Part shown: positions 24,956 through 39,100 of the stretch, in pieces
How the letters are laid out: the number at the start of each line of letters is the position of its first letter
Position numbering within the stretch: the stretch's first letter is position 1
Source: Psettodes erumei
Lineage: Eukaryota > Chordata > Actinopteri > Pleuronectiformes > Psettodidae
DNA: 64,000 nucleotides
NCBI GenBank assembly: GCA_016785225.1
Contig: JAFBJZ010000437.1
Location: 582,460-646,459, forward strand
Direction of reading: 5' to 3'
Program-made: the position numbers and the translations under genes
The notes under the pieces: generated by a model
What the model saw: only the letters and a program-made list of their open reading frames with translations
Databases searched by the model: none
Told to the model about the DNA's origin: nothing

Positions 24956-24981
24956 CCCCCCCACCCCCACCCCACCCCCCC
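24956..24981 (-). other. G-quadruplex-forming tract
   Basis: On the - strand this reads as four G-runs of 7, 4, 5 and 7, each separated by a single T. This satisfies the strict G4 consensus with one-base loops, the most stable class in vitro. It is far from any annotated exon. Confidence 0.75.
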
Positions 24982-25961
24982 ACAGTCAGTTAAGGCCTAA
25001 TTGGTTTGGGGTCCACTAGAGGCATGCGGCAAGGCAACACCCCAGGCTTCTGTGCACTTGTTCACTATTTTCTGTTGCCTGTCGATATTTCTTTGATGTG
25101 GGAACACTCAAAGAGGTTTCTAAAACAAAGGCTGATAGACTACTTCCTCTTTCAACATGTACAGCACTTTCAGACAATTACTTGAGTATTTTACAGTTCA
25201 CTTGACTCACAGATGAAGTAGCTTCCGAGAATATGAAGCAGGAGTGAGTGGTGTGCAGTTAAGTGCATAAATGGATCCATACAACGATGACTACAGATCA
25301 ATTTATCTTTGTTTTTTGTTTGCATGTGTGCGCGTGCACAAAAGAGGGAGGAGGTGTGTTTGTTTATACGCTTGAATATATGTCTATGTATTTGTGCATG
25401 CATGAGTGTGCGTGAAACATTTCCATGAGCTGTGTCAGCAAAACAGGGGACCATCTCTTTATGGTGAGTTGCGCTCTTACTGGAATTACTGGAACTCGCT
25501 ATCACTGGATTACTCTCGAGAAATCCATACAACCATGTAACTGCAAATTCACTTTTTTACCCCTTAAATTATGCATTGTTGGTATGGTAAGGTCAGATGA
25601 GTTTCACAAGCTGCTTCCTGGCGTTTCAGAATGGATAACTGTCGAACTTTTGTGAAATCACTGCCCTGTCTTGTGGAAAAAGATTTTCCATTCAAGGGAT
25701 GCGTCTTTTCAACAAGGAATCTCCTTTGAAAAAGTCTAACTTTGGTAGATACCCACATGATTTTGCTAACTCAGACAGCTGAGGCCTCACATTCAGCTGA
25801 ACTTTACAATGCACCTTTGCAGAGACCGAGGATATTAAGAAGAGATGGAAGAGAGACAGAATGTGGGGTGTAGGTTTTGTCCTTCATCACACCTGAAGCA
25901 CATTAGGGAAGGGTCTTGTAAAAAATACAGCTCGACTCCAATCTGAATAGGATTTATTGCA

Positions 25962-26262
25962 GACTGGTTTTGACAGGGCTGCTGTGTACAGGCGGGTAGC
26001 TGGTGTAGGGTAAAGAAAGGACAACAATCATCAATGCTGGTTTTCTGCAGAGCTGTTGCGAGGAGAGAGGCCAGGATTCTGCTGCAGGCAGGTGAAGGGG
26101 CTCACACCTGAACTCAATCCTGTATATATAAGCTCTGATCAAGCCAGGCTCCTCCCCCTCGCTCTTCCTCCAGACCTTCTCCTCACAGCAGATCTTTTAA
26201 TGGCCTGTATCATCAAGCAAAAACTATCTCAACCTTCATGTGGGCAACTGACCACTATTTTA
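25962..26262. repeat. Direct repeat copy B, unknown dispersed element
   Basis: About 300 bp aligned with copy A 1.8 kb upstream, with small indels and scattered substitutions. It contains the TATA-like core GTATATATAAGCTCTG just after the shared GTGAAGGGGCTCAC block. The TATA-like core makes a promoter-bearing terminal repeat possible, but no primer-binding site or clear TG/CA ends were identified. Confidence 0.7.
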
Positions 26263-29200
26263 CCAAGGATTTGAAAAATTGTGAACCTTGTAACTGGTGC
26301 AAATAAATTGATTGTACTCACCCGCAGTCATCAGCAGTGGTCTAATTAGGCAGATAAGTGAACACACCTGTGCCTGTGAACCACAGTTGTGTAGGGGCTT
26401 TTTTTCTTTGCTTCTAATCGACTAGTGATTTAATTTCAGGCTTGTAAAGCCTAAGTTTGTTTCAAGAAACAAGGAAATTTGTTGAAAAAGTCCAGATTGT
26501 TTTCCTGCCTGCCAATTTATCCCATAAATTCTCTTTATACTGCACAGGTTTGTTTCGATCTGACAATCCTAGGACCTCAAAGTAAAATCGACCATGTAAA
26601 GAGATTTGCAAATGGAATAAGAATGGATCTAAGACCTGACTTTGACTCTGTGGCCAGGGATTAATCAATACTCCATCCACTCTTCAAACAAATGGGAAAT
26701 GAAACGGTTATAAACCTAGGTTAAAGTGTCAGTTTCATATCTCATCTTTTATTCTCTCTTTTTGTTAGATTAATTGGCTGTATGTTTTCTCTTTCCCAGG
26801 TCTATGCATGAACATCTGACACACTTGTGACATCGGCCCACAAATATTTTTCAAAGTAGTGAAATCACAGTCATTGCATACAGTAAACACAAAATGGCCT
26901 CAATGACAACAGCCCACATGGAATCCTACTGAGAAACTAACACACACAACACATGTGCACCCAGTCACGTTAATACAAAACAGATGGCTTCATCCCCAAC
27001 TATGTTATGAGTTACTTTACCGCAAAATCTTCGGGTAGCTATTGGAAACCCCAACAACAATAAAACCCCTGGCCTCTGCCGACCTCGACCCACGTTGGTT
27101 TACGTCACTCGGTGGGAACACCACGGCCTAGTTCTGCCCCTTTGTTTGTTTCCCTCATCGTCCCAAAGAGCCCGGGGACCTCTGGAGTAAAACAACACTC
27201 ACGAGTAGTAACCGACTCATGGGACGACCGTACACATTCCAGTGTCTGGGAATATCCCAGAACGATCTAATGTCAGAGGATCTGAGTGGGTGTTAATGTG
27301 AGAGGGAGATAGGGATGACAAGAAGTAATACGGCGCTAAGAGTGCAGATATTACATGAGAATGTTGAGAAAAACCTCTTTTTGTGACAACATTTGGTCTG
27401 GATGCTCTGTCACCTCACATTTGTATTGGCAGGGCTGGTTGGTGCAGTAGCAACCATCGTAGTATGAAACTCTATTGGCAGTTCACTCTCTTTTCTCTCT
27501 GGTCCATTTACTTTCCTTCGGTATCTTGTTCACCACTGTTCATTCTTTGCTCCGTAGCTGTAGTCATGTCAGATGTGCCTCAGGCCTGCTGAAGCCTCAG
27601 CGTTATAAAATCCAGGATTACTGGATCAATGCTTGCAAAAATCCACGTTTCGTCTGCTTCAATAAAGTTCAACTTATTGACTTCATGCTGTCTATTTTGG
27701 GCCAGGCCCCTTTATCCACTCAATACTGAATCATGAAATGAAACTACAGAGTGACTCACCCTGCAGCAGCTTACCTTTTACCAGCTGTGCAAGAGTGTTT
27801 TTACATAGATCAGTGCTGCAAATTTCTTTTTTTAAAATTGGCTCAGCCCTGAAATTTGTCCCTGCTTTGGCGACGTGAGGTCATACGATGACTTGAGGAG
27901 AAAGAGGTTCTGATCTGTGGTTTCCTCTCACACCACTCTGTGGGCTGGAGTGGAGAGGAGGGCCTGTGGTGTTTTTCTCTCCAGTTTTTGGAAGATTCAA
28001 ACTATTTTAAATGGTTGCTGTCATGACATTGAAGGGATACTTGAGGAAATTAGTGGTGCTGTCTGGCTGAACTTCTGTGGCTTTAGAGCCTAAATGTAAA
28101 TGGCAGCCTGCCTTGAATCAGCGGCTGTGAATCAGTAGGTTGACTGAAGGCAGGTGCGTCGAGGTGGGCTTGGTATACAGCAAACACTTATGACACTAAT
28201 TCCTTTGGGTTACTCTGTCGGGGGAAATGAAAATTTTAGTTTTTAATGAGGACAAACTTTATTTTTGTACATTTGAATGTTACATTTTCTTTTTTTAAAA
28301 TAATAAGCTTGAGTAAGGAGATGGTTAGATAAATATAAAGACTTAGTACTCACTTGGCTTTAAAAAAAATGCCAGCTACTACCTCTTAATTTTATAAAGA
28401 AGTTGTTTACATATTATTAGTTTAGTCAGTATACTAATGAAAGGTAAAAACGATGAGTCCTGTGATACAGGCGAATACGTCTTACTTTTGGTCTTTATGG
28501 TAAGCTATGCTAAATCAGTAGTCTACTGGTTCGTGCCTCATAACTATGTGAGCTTTCGTTTCCTTTCAGCAAGAAAGCAAATAAACATGTATAAAAATGT
28601 AAAATATTCCTTATGTAACTTTTTTTCTCCATCATCTTGTTAGCAGGAAACCTTCCTCCGTCCCACTGTTTCACCATGGTTGCACAGCTCCCCACATTGT
28701 TTGTGTGCAAGCCATACACTTGAAAGAGACAAAAAAATACCCAGTCTGGGCTCTGAATAGAGCACAGGTTGAAGCAGTGGCATTTGCATAATGACTCGAT
28801 TAACTGCAACTTAAAAAGTGCTGCTCACCAGTCTGCTTTGCATCTCATGCTTCTTGCGGTTGTTGGTTGTAAAAGAAAATCTTTGCTGACACAGGCATCA
28901 ACACCAGCCGCAAACACTGAGCCTGCCTCAATTAGCCGAGCAAGGTTTTACCAGACAAAAACGCTGTCTCCTGGACAGTGGAAATCAATGGCTGACACTG
29001 ACACCAGCATCTTAACACAGCACTATATCATGTCCACCCATTGTTACACAACTTCAGCGGGTCTACAGCTATAATTTTGAGTCATTAATAAATAGGTTTC
29101 AGTAATCAATTTTGTAGTTGCAAATGTTAATAAATTGTTTTTATTTTGGTTTGAGTGTTGAAATTGACTTTGGTCCAGATCGTTTGCAGCCTTTTCCTTT

Positions 29201-32200
29201 TTTTTAAAATAAGTGGTTAGATGGGCTCACTGAGAGATTTTTCACAACCTGGAAACTCAAAATGTGTTCTTATTAGTAGCTTGTAACTGATCCATAATGT
29301 ATTAGTAAATTAAATATATACATTAACCACACATAAAGCTATTATTCACAACTTAAAACCTCATTATTTGGGGAAAATGTAACCATGATTTGTCCTATTC
29401 GTGACAAGCCATTGTGATCCATTTCGTATTATAGACTGCCATCTTCCAAACAGCACTGTTATACTGTCACTACTACTGTAAAGATTGTTTTATGGAGCCA
29501 CTGGGAGCTGAAACCTGTTTAGTCTCGTTGTCATGACAACCATATGGACATCCGCTCATCTGTGTAATCATGCTGTTTGCCTTGTACCCAGAATAGCTGG
29601 TGGATGCTTGGCACCTGAAGCCAAGGCAAACACATCACACGGTGGGCATCTGATACATTACAGGAGGAAAGAACAGGGAGGGATTTTGAGAGTGTTTACC
29701 TTCATACCTCCTAAAAATTCTGAAAACTGAGGCATTTCTTTCAGCTTTGACTAAAAGGTATTTTCCACAAGCTTGCCAGCTTGTAATGCTCCCATTCTCG
29801 CTCATGCACACAGCAATTATCATCCCTCTCTTTCAAAAACAATCAGGCCACAAGCGATCCCTCCTGGCACCTAGACTGTCAGCACTCATTAAATCTTTTG
29901 CCAAAGAGCAGTTAAAACAATGTTGATACTCCAATTTTAGACTGGATGGGCCCAGTGAAAACACATTAAACCATCAGGGGTTACAGTATATCTTCAGAAA
30001 GACACACTATAGCTGGATGTAATGTGTTTTACAGGTCTTTTCCCTGCACTACAATATGTGTTTTTTCCATAAGGCTCAGCTAATTTGGAAAGAAAACCAC
30101 AAACTAGTAGAGCAGTCTCTTTGGCACGCGATATTACAGCCAACACATATGTTAAAAAAGGAAGGAGGTTACAAATGACTTCATGTCTATACTACTGTGG
30201 CTGGATGATATACCCTGGCTGAAATACTCATCCAAAGACTAGTCGATGCTTGGTTTGTATTTAGAGAAGGAAAAGTTTGTTCAAAGTCATGTTCAAGGTA
30301 TGGTTTGAGTTCAGTTTTCCTTGCCTGTGTCCAGGACTCTGTTTCTGTGGTACCGGGTTTTATGGTGCTGTCTCCAGCGAGAGGGCATTGTGTGTGCATG
30401 ATGTGTGTGTTGGCACCAACTGAACATTTCCATCAAGCCAGTGTGGTGATGGAAAGAAAGGATGAAAAGAAAGTCAGCGGGAGAAGGAAGAGAGAGGAAA
30501 CACTTCAGTGGCTAAAAGAAATGGAGATGCTGAGTTTAACATCTTTTTGTAGCTGCCTATAGAGACCAAATTTCTGTATAGCTTCAGCAAGCTCTAACAG
30601 AAAATTAGTGAAGATGGACTGGCAATCCAATTGAAAAATTGTGGCATAAGCCATTAATTTACCATCTGATAAACCCCTCTCTAGACTAAACTAGAAATGG
30701 CAAAGAATGGCATCCTTTGGCTTTATCCACATGTCTAAACTGTGTGCACAGAACTGTGTAAAAGAGAGAGTAAATTGTCCGTTTCCATTCCTGCTCTAAT
30801 GTTAACTCAATCACTCACATGTCTGGCTAACTAACCTACTACCTTCCTCGACAACTTCCAAGAAAAGAAGTTGTATAACTAGAAATTGTGGGGTTTTTAG
30901 GTTAAGTTGGAAACTAATGTATTCACCATGCAAGTATAACAGTGCTGGACAGTTTTAGGTTAACTTTATAAGCTCAGTCTGATGAAACCAATAGAACTAC
31001 ATCATCTGCAAAAAGCAGAGACATTTCTAAGGTCCTCAAACCGACGCACTCCTTGTTTTGGCTGCAACTTGTCCATGAAAATCGCAAAGAGAATCTGTGA
31101 CAAGGGACAGCCCACACAGAAGAGAAGTTTTTCAGCAGGTCATGTAAGAGAGGAGGGAGGGCATCCCAACCCTTTTACAATGAGTTCTGTTTTTTGACGA
31201 GATAAACTGTACACAACACTATGTACCAATAAGGTAATATTTATTAAATATGTCACACTACCCCTGCAGTATAACTAACTGCAGACTGGTAGGAAGAGTA
31301 GTAACACTACAATGAATGAGCTGAAAATGCTTGAAAACCTTTGGGACTTGTCTATGCTTATCCGAACCTGACAGGCCAGCTGTGCTCAAGCAGGCGGTCG
31401 GCATCTGTCTGTCTCACACGCACACAAACGCAAACACATCCTCTTTCTGTCAGTAGTCGTTTGAACTCCTGAAGAGCAGACAATATTCCTTATTATTTGC
31501 AGAGAAGAGGCTGCTTATGTAACCCATTAGAAAGGCTTCAAGAAATATTGCTTTTCCTTCTCCGATTGTGTCGGGTCTTCCACGCATTTCTCACAATTAA
31601 GCCAGCAAAGCTTTGAGCACAGCGCATGCAATATCCACACAGCCAACGTAACACATTTGCCACTTGACACTCAAGAGCACAGATACTATTGGCATAACCA
31701 TTTGTACACACAAGCAGTGGCCAGGAGGAGGCAAATATAATACCAATTAAAAAATCAGTCAAATAACTGAGATTATCATAACAACAGTGCAGTCATCTCA
31801 GGAGGGGAAGTACAGGCATACATAGTAAAGGTTTACACTAATCAGGCACAACATTTCCTTTTAAAAACTAACACAGTTTACCATAACTCTTAAAAAAAAC
31901 AAATCAGCCGTATTCAGGATTTACCAACAACCAGTCACGACTAGTACCTGATGCACAGAGTAGCTGTATTGCGATTCAGTTAATATACAATATTGTAGAT
32001 GGTTGGTTAATCATTTAAGGTATTAGCGACACAAAGACAGAAATGTAGGGAAACATTTACTAACCTCACTGCTCGTTCCTCTGTGTTATTCATATCATCT
32101 ACTGTTGTTCAGGGAAATGTTTGCAAAGAAACTTACTCACAGACTTTATCATAATACATATATTCAACTTTTTTTGGTTAAAAATTTAACAAGTAATACT

Positions 32201-32377
32201 GTCTATAGCCATTGGAAGTGTTCCATTACATTGTGTAAAAGTAAGGGACAACACAATAAATGTTAGTTGTGACATTAATGACAGATTGATAAGGGGAAAA
32301 TTTGCTTTTGTAATGTTAAATGCAGTACAGCAGGCTCTCTCAGTGCTATTGTTTGTGGAATCAAAGTAGTGATGATT

Positions 32378-32660
32378 GTATAGTGGCTCCCAGCCTAGGG
32401 GTCAGGACCCCCTCCCCAGAGGTTCCCAAGAAAAATGCAAAAATGTGAAAGAAAAAAAACATCTGTTAAAAAAAACTAAAGAAAAATACTGGCTATTCTC
32501 CCTTCCTCTTTTAAATGGAAAATGCAAAGGAAGGAAAATTCATTCTCTGGTTAAACTGCTCTCAGCATATGACCACAAAAGGGACATAATCTGCAATGAG
32601 AGGCCACATTTGTTTCATTTTAGGGGGACCAAAAACAAAATAGCTGGGAAACTGGGTGAA
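32378..32660. repeat. Diverged dispersed repeat
   Basis: It begins with a block resembling the frequent vertebrate repeat start GGTTCCCAACCTGGGGGTC (here GGCTCCCAGCCTAGGGGTC, then CAGGACCCC) and ends with AGCTGGGAAACTGGGTG, similar to the usual tail of that hAT-like family. The middle is A-rich and degraded. The assignment is from memory. Confidence 0.5.
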
Positions 32661-33164
32661 TAAGAAGAAGTCTAAATATATTTTAAATCTTTACAGTTTC
32701 ATTGGTTGACATGGGATACCACATGCCAATCTGAAATCATGTTTCAGCTCTCTGACAGATCAACTAAATGTGCTTTGTTTCTATGGGCAATAAAATAAGA
32801 TAAAATAAAATCAGGGAATGAAAAAAGACCCTGAGAATAATTATGACAGAGGATTCTTAAATTCTCCTAAGTTTGTGTGAGGCAGTCCGGTTTGACCGCC
32901 TGTGGTCAAAATCCTGCATCCATTGTGCATCCATCTCAATACTGACATCAATGTTTTACTGATAGTTAGTGCAGTCACAGGAGGGAACAACCGAACGAAA
33001 AAAACGTCTGCTCTGTCTTTCAAGCCCAGTGTCACTCAACAAAGAAAGCCTCACTATGTGCATTTCACAACAGTAGTTCACTCTTATTCTAACCTTGATC
33101 GGGTCTTTGATGTTACAGAGGGAAAGTTCAATAGTGGATTAAGTCCCCTCTGATGTTATTCTTC

Positions 33165-36100
33165 TTACAAAAATGTCACATCTTCTTGCGACTGTACCCA
33201 CCGCCAATGCGCATCATACTCAAGGTGCATTTTGCCATTCATTTTGCAAGTATCCAAGTCGATTTTTCCATTTTTGTAAGGTTTGAGTTTGGGGCTCTGG
33301 CTGGTTCCCAGTTTCTCAGTGAGGCTGGGACGGGTTGGGCTGCCTGTTTGTGTGGTTTGTTTTTCCAGGACACCATTAACCTTAATGGACTGTGCCTGGA
33401 TATTGTCTTTTGAAATTGGGCTTTCCTTGCCTATTTCTGCAGCCTTGGTCCACACGGGAGCATCTTGCTTGGGGCCGTCAGATTTGGCTTGGGGAGAGTT
33501 GACAGGAACAAATGGTTTACCACTTGCAGTTCCAACAGTCCCAATCCCATTGACAGCACAACTAACCCCAGTGCCCAGTCCACCTTTCACATCCACACCA
33601 TTTCCAGCTCCAACCCCATTCTCATTTCCCCCGGCCCTAATCCCACTCCCTGCCCCAGTACCAGGCCTCGCCGCTACCCCAGCTCCTGTCCCGGCTGCTG
33701 TGACTGTGGCCCCGGGGCCTCCCCCTGTCCGGCCCCCAGCAATAGCCTCTGAAACCAGCGGTGTGGCGGAGCAGATCACCGACTCCGAACTGGAGGGACA
33801 GTACTCATCCATGTCATCCGCCAGTGTGTCTAGGTAGCTGCCGATGGAGATGTTGTCCAGCTTGTCATTAGGGTCCTGCAGGCTGCTCCAGGAGCCTCTC
33901 CAGGAGGTGTCGGGGCCCTCTCCCAAGCTGTACTGGCTGCTAGTGAGGCTGCTGCACCGGCTGGTCAGCGTGCTGCGCTCCTCCAGCAGCCATTTCACTG
34001 CCTCAATACCTTCATGAACTGCCAGCAACTGTTGCAAGATCTTCACATCCACTGAGCGCAGGTGAGCCTGAGGAGGAACAAAATGAAAGGAGATAAGGAT
34101 GAAGTTACATGGAGACAATAAAGCTGAATGCTGAGGTTTAATTTTTTTTTATTGTGCTCATGTTTGGATATTTTGCAGTTTGAAATTGGAAAGAAAAAGT
34201 TATACATGAAAACCAGACACACTCTGAACCTTTGGAGCCACTAGGACTCTGCTGATATTTATTTTAAGCAGTCCACTTGGCTCCAGAGACTAGTGCAAAC
34301 ACCAGTATAATGCTATTAAACCTTTGCAGATTACCATAATTGGAAGTAATATATAACAGAAGCTGGCAGGTTGAGTATACAACATGCTGAATCCAATGAG
34401 GAAACAAATAAGGTAAAGGTGGTGGGGAAGCCCTTCGAGGTGGAAATAAAACAGAAAGAGAGACAAGCTGGTAAAAGAGGGAAAAGATGGTTTGTAGTAG
34501 CAGGAAATATGACCAAAAGTAGCAGCAAACGAGAAGCTGTTGATAGAAATGTGATACAATGGAAAGTATGACACATTTGTAAAGAAAGTCAATGGAGATA
34601 AAAAAACACCACATTGCTTTGCATTGATTTGAAAAGATGTAAACGGTGCAAGTTCCTGAAAATGTTTATTCATTCATGATAGCATCCGGTACAAATAAAT
34701 AAAGTAATGATTAATCAGAAATAACAGCCAGTGCTGTCTTCTAATGTGATATGTGTTTTGTTGGGGGGGCTGAAAGACTTGAATGGTGAATAAGAAGAAA
34801 AAGATGGCTGCAGTCATGGAAAATTCCTCCTCAGAATACATTAGCAGAGGTCTGTGGTGAAGTGCAGGGCCAAGAGGTGATATATGGCACCGACATTCAA
34901 AGCTCGGCCTGAGGATCCGCACCTTTCTCTGTAGATAACCACTCTCTCTTTCAAAGCTCGAGCCTTTTGCCCCTCATTATTTCTCAGTTTCCTTCACATA
35001 TCTTTTCTTTATTAGTTTGCCGTCTATCTCTCAGGATGCCCTCAAGGCCAAATTTAGACTTTGCTTCACATGTTGTAATTATGGCTACTTTTGGACAGGT
35101 TTAGTTGTATTTTATTCCTCCTGATGATTATAACAAACACTGAAACACAAACAAATATATCTTGCCATCAATGAAGTTTTTTTATTTAAGTAAACGTAAG
35201 AATAGCAGACCTTTACAATACTTCATAAGCGGACCTATGATGTACACTGTCAGCTGTGTGGGCCTAAACAACCATAAATGGTACATCTAACAGCATACCT
35301 GGGTCTTATAGAATGTGTAAGGGGTAATTATACAGTAAAACATATTTAAACATGCAGTATCTTTACCAACTGTAGCTAGAAGAGCAAGAACCTTAAGTAA
35401 CTTTGCTTATGTCAATAGGTCATGTAATATAACAGTGGAGAGGAACTTATTGATTGTTTAAATCTACCCAAATAGTTATGTCTTGGTCCAGCTTAACATT
35501 AGCATCGGTAACTCCAGTGATTGTAGATTTAGTGTGCATGTTTTTTTCTGTTATAATCTATCTGTATTGCTCAAGAACAAAAGTGTGTTCAAGAGTCTGA
35601 TATTCTTCCATCTACAAGGACATTGCTTTTGTATGAGGAGAAATTAATGCCCCTCATACTTCATCGCTGTGTGTAGATGGTGCCAGAGCTTTGTCTGACC
35701 TGTCACCAGTGAGGACGGTGAGCGCCACAGGCTGCAGGGTAAAACCACTTTAGCACATTCAGGCCTCTCCAGTTCAATGGCTTCCTTTCATCCTACTCAA
35801 TATCAGACCAACTGTGGTTTAAAAAAAAATACGCTGTAGGAAAAAGACTTAGATCAATGATTTCAAATCTGGACCTTATCCTTATAAAGATATCTCTAAA
35901 AGGACACAAGATGATAAATGGGAGAACAAGTTTTCTGGCCTTTTTCAATAATTTGCTTTTTCTTGTAAAACAATAGGTACTTTCACCTCTTCAGGCCTCT
36001 AAAAATCCTTCAAATGATCAGAGAGAGGAAAGTCAGCCTTTGCTTAAACTGCATATGTATCTCAACACTTGCTCACATTCTTTCAGCACCTTTAAACATT

Positions 36101-39100
36101 TAAAGGTTATGCGTCTTGTGAGAACATTGTGTTGACTTTTATTAAGTCCCTAGAGTTAACCCAACCCTGAAACACAACATTACATGGCTAATCCCAGCCT
36201 TTACCCAAACCTTAACCTAAGCATAACTTTACTTTTAACCAAAAAAACAAGTTTTAATCCAAAAATACAAAGTGGACCAACTATTTGGCCTCAGAGAGCT
36301 AGTGAGCCACCAAAATGTGGCTGAGATTGTCCCAACATTGGTTAATATAATACATACTATATACAAAAAGAGCTGACATATATCAACTGAAAAGCAGAAG
36401 AGAGACTAGGGATAATAGATTTTTCAGAGGAGCTCATTCAGAGGAAAGTAAATGTATGACGTGTGAGATATGCTGACGCCAAAGTCACATGGTACGTTAA
36501 ATTACACCAACAGACACAGTACATGAGGAGAGCAGGGCGAGAGGGAGATAAACTGCACAATATAAATATATATCTCTTACGGTTTTCCATCCCATCTATC
36601 TGCCTCTGCTGTACATGAAAGACAACAAAAAAGCAGCGAGGAGTGTCAGATGAATAACAGCAGAAGCACAACAAAAACCCCAGCTTTGTGTGACTGTGAA
36701 CCCGCTGGCACCCTGGCACACAGACATTTTGGGGTGGGGTTCAGGTTTGAGGTTTGAGGGTTTTTTTCAGCTGGCAGAGACTGAGTGCCTAATGAGGGTG
36801 GCAGTAAAAGTAGGCTCCATGCCTGTCAGTGCTGAGGTGGCACAATGCTAACGACGCTGAACGCTCCACTAGTCTGTGCTCACTCTGCTGCTGAGCTGGG
36901 CCTGTCTGACAATATAGATCCTGTAAATTCACTGCCGCTTTCACAACTCACTGTTTTACTCATTCTTCTTTCGTGGGAAAGCTGCATTTTCCTCCCATTG
37001 TACTGTAATATGCTGTCTATCAATAAATATGCATGCAAAAGGAATTGTAAAATGGTCAGAGTTGAAACAAAAACTTTATGATAAATTATATAATCGGCAG
37101 AAAATGAATCAGCAACCACTTTGCTAAGTCATTGCTCATTCATGTTATTTTTCAAGCAAATATTTCAAACATCCCCCTCAACCGGCATCTCAAGTGTGTG
37201 GATTTGATGCCTTTTAAGATAATAACTGAAAATCTTTGGGTTTTGGAGCATTGGTCAGACAAAACAACAATAATAATAAAACCAGATGAGTTGCTTTCAC
37301 CATCAAAATGTAATTACTAGTATTTCCTGTGGTCTTTCTGTGTGTGTTTCTCAAGCAAATTAGATTTGACATTTTTCGGCAGGAATTAAAAATGGCTACA
37401 TGCTTCTATATTCATGCCAACGTTACGCTGCTGTTCCTGGGGTTTTTCCTTTTATCTCTGTTCTTTTCATTATTTCCTGATGGATTACAGCCTTTAATTA
37501 TGCAATGAAGTCACTTTAGCAAGTGACAAAGGTCAAACTGGGACCAAAAGGTTTTTATGTGACAGCAGTCAGGACGAGAATGAGCATGGGGGTCCAAGAC
37601 TGTGCAGCTTTGAGGCCCCAAACACCATTAATCATCTTTTCTCTTTTTTTTTCGACCATTGGTACACAGCCAAACAGATTTCAGTTTTCCTACTCAGGCA
37701 CAAGGCCAGGCATCTCCTGGCTGACCCACAGGATTCTGGAAAGCTCATTTTCCTACCTTTTATATCTGGGATAATAGCATATCTGTGTGTTAGTGTGCAC
37801 TGCAAACAATATTCATCAAAGCAATCATCCATCATTTAAAACTAATCCACTAACTGAGTGAGATTTCACTAGGTTAAAGATCTTTCTTAAAACAATCTTG
37901 TAACGTTTTAGATGTTTACAAATAATCCCCTAAATAACTAAACTCCATATCTTAAAGGATTAAGTTTCTCCAATGTGGGTCTCATTTTTATAATTGTGGC
38001 CATCATTCTAATCTGTAATAATAATACTATCATTGGCTTTTTTTAAAACCAGCAACCAATCTGTCTTTAGCAATGAACTCATTGTTTATCAGTTAGTGCA
38101 ATATTATTTTAACTATAAATAACTGATAAGTTGCAATAAAGCAGAATTACCCTTCAAGCTTTATCGAAGACTTTATAGTACACCAGTTCTGCCTCATTCA
38201 TGTGCTAAAATGCATCAAGGGGCTCCGGACGACAGGAATGTACTGTGTAAGAGCAGAGTTTCAATCATGCTCTGACAAAGTGTTTAAACACAGACATTTG
38301 AGATCATTACACAGTACGTTGTGATGACGTATGCACGGCTGAGGCCTGATCGGTGACGCAGACCGTCCCAGTGTGGCGACAACAGCTGCCCAATGTCACA
38401 CAACTGCCGAACAGCCTGCTAAATCGCAGCAAAACAAACACGGCCTCTCTCATGTCCCCTGGTGTCACTGTCTGTCGTTTCACTTTCCCAGTCCAACTCA
38501 TACGGCGACCTTGCAGAGCCCCCCTGGTCTCTACTCGACAGCAGAAGGCATGTCTGTCTATAAACCCCCAGCAGCTCCATCTGTCCGTGCTCACCTCTGA
38601 GCACTGCGTGAAACATCCACTCGTCTTTGTTGTTCTCCGATTCAGTCACATCTCGTGTTTTCCTGTCTCTGCATCTGAGTCAAAAAAGCATTGTGCTACA
38701 ATCTTTTCTTCCTTCCCTCTGTTCCTCCCACTACCCATCTTACATGTCTTGAATGGGAACGTGCAGGTTTTCATTGTCCAGTCCAAGTGAGACTAAATGA
38801 GGATTAAATGCCAAATGAAGACTATATTCATAAAATTACAGCACAGAGGAGAACAACTGTTCTGCTGCAATTCCGTCCTGATTCAACAACTCTGGGTTTT
38901 CACTTCAACAACTCTTCAAAAATACTTCATGTGCAGTAGCTGTAAGAGGACTAATTAAAAGTCCGGTCTCATTAGCTGACACTTTTCTCTCCCTTCATCC
39001 CATCGAGTTTCATGAAAAACATAAGTGACCACACAACGCAACATAAGAAAAAACTGTTACTGTCAGAAACCTGACACTTCCATCCGGGCTCACTGATAAG

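Larger units (their letters stand above)
18890..33164. other. About 14 kb intergenic region between lepr and lurap1
   Basis: I find no supportable coding gene or RNA gene. Open frames here are short, lack family resemblance and lack flanking splice logic. The region is AT-rich with scattered repeats: a direct-repeat pair near 24.1 and 26.0 kb, a C-rich tract at 24956-24981, and a diverged repeat at 32378-32660. Its right end presumably contains the lurap1 3' UTR, but I could not place its polyadenylation signal with confidence. Confidence 0.55.

Noticed and set aside
33283..33837. 184-codon open frame on the + strand opposite lurap1 exon 2
   Set aside because: It is the antisense shadow of the GC-rich Gly/Ala-rich lurap1 coding segment (Gly/Ala codons read as Pro/Ala/Ser on the other strand). 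It has no splice or family support.
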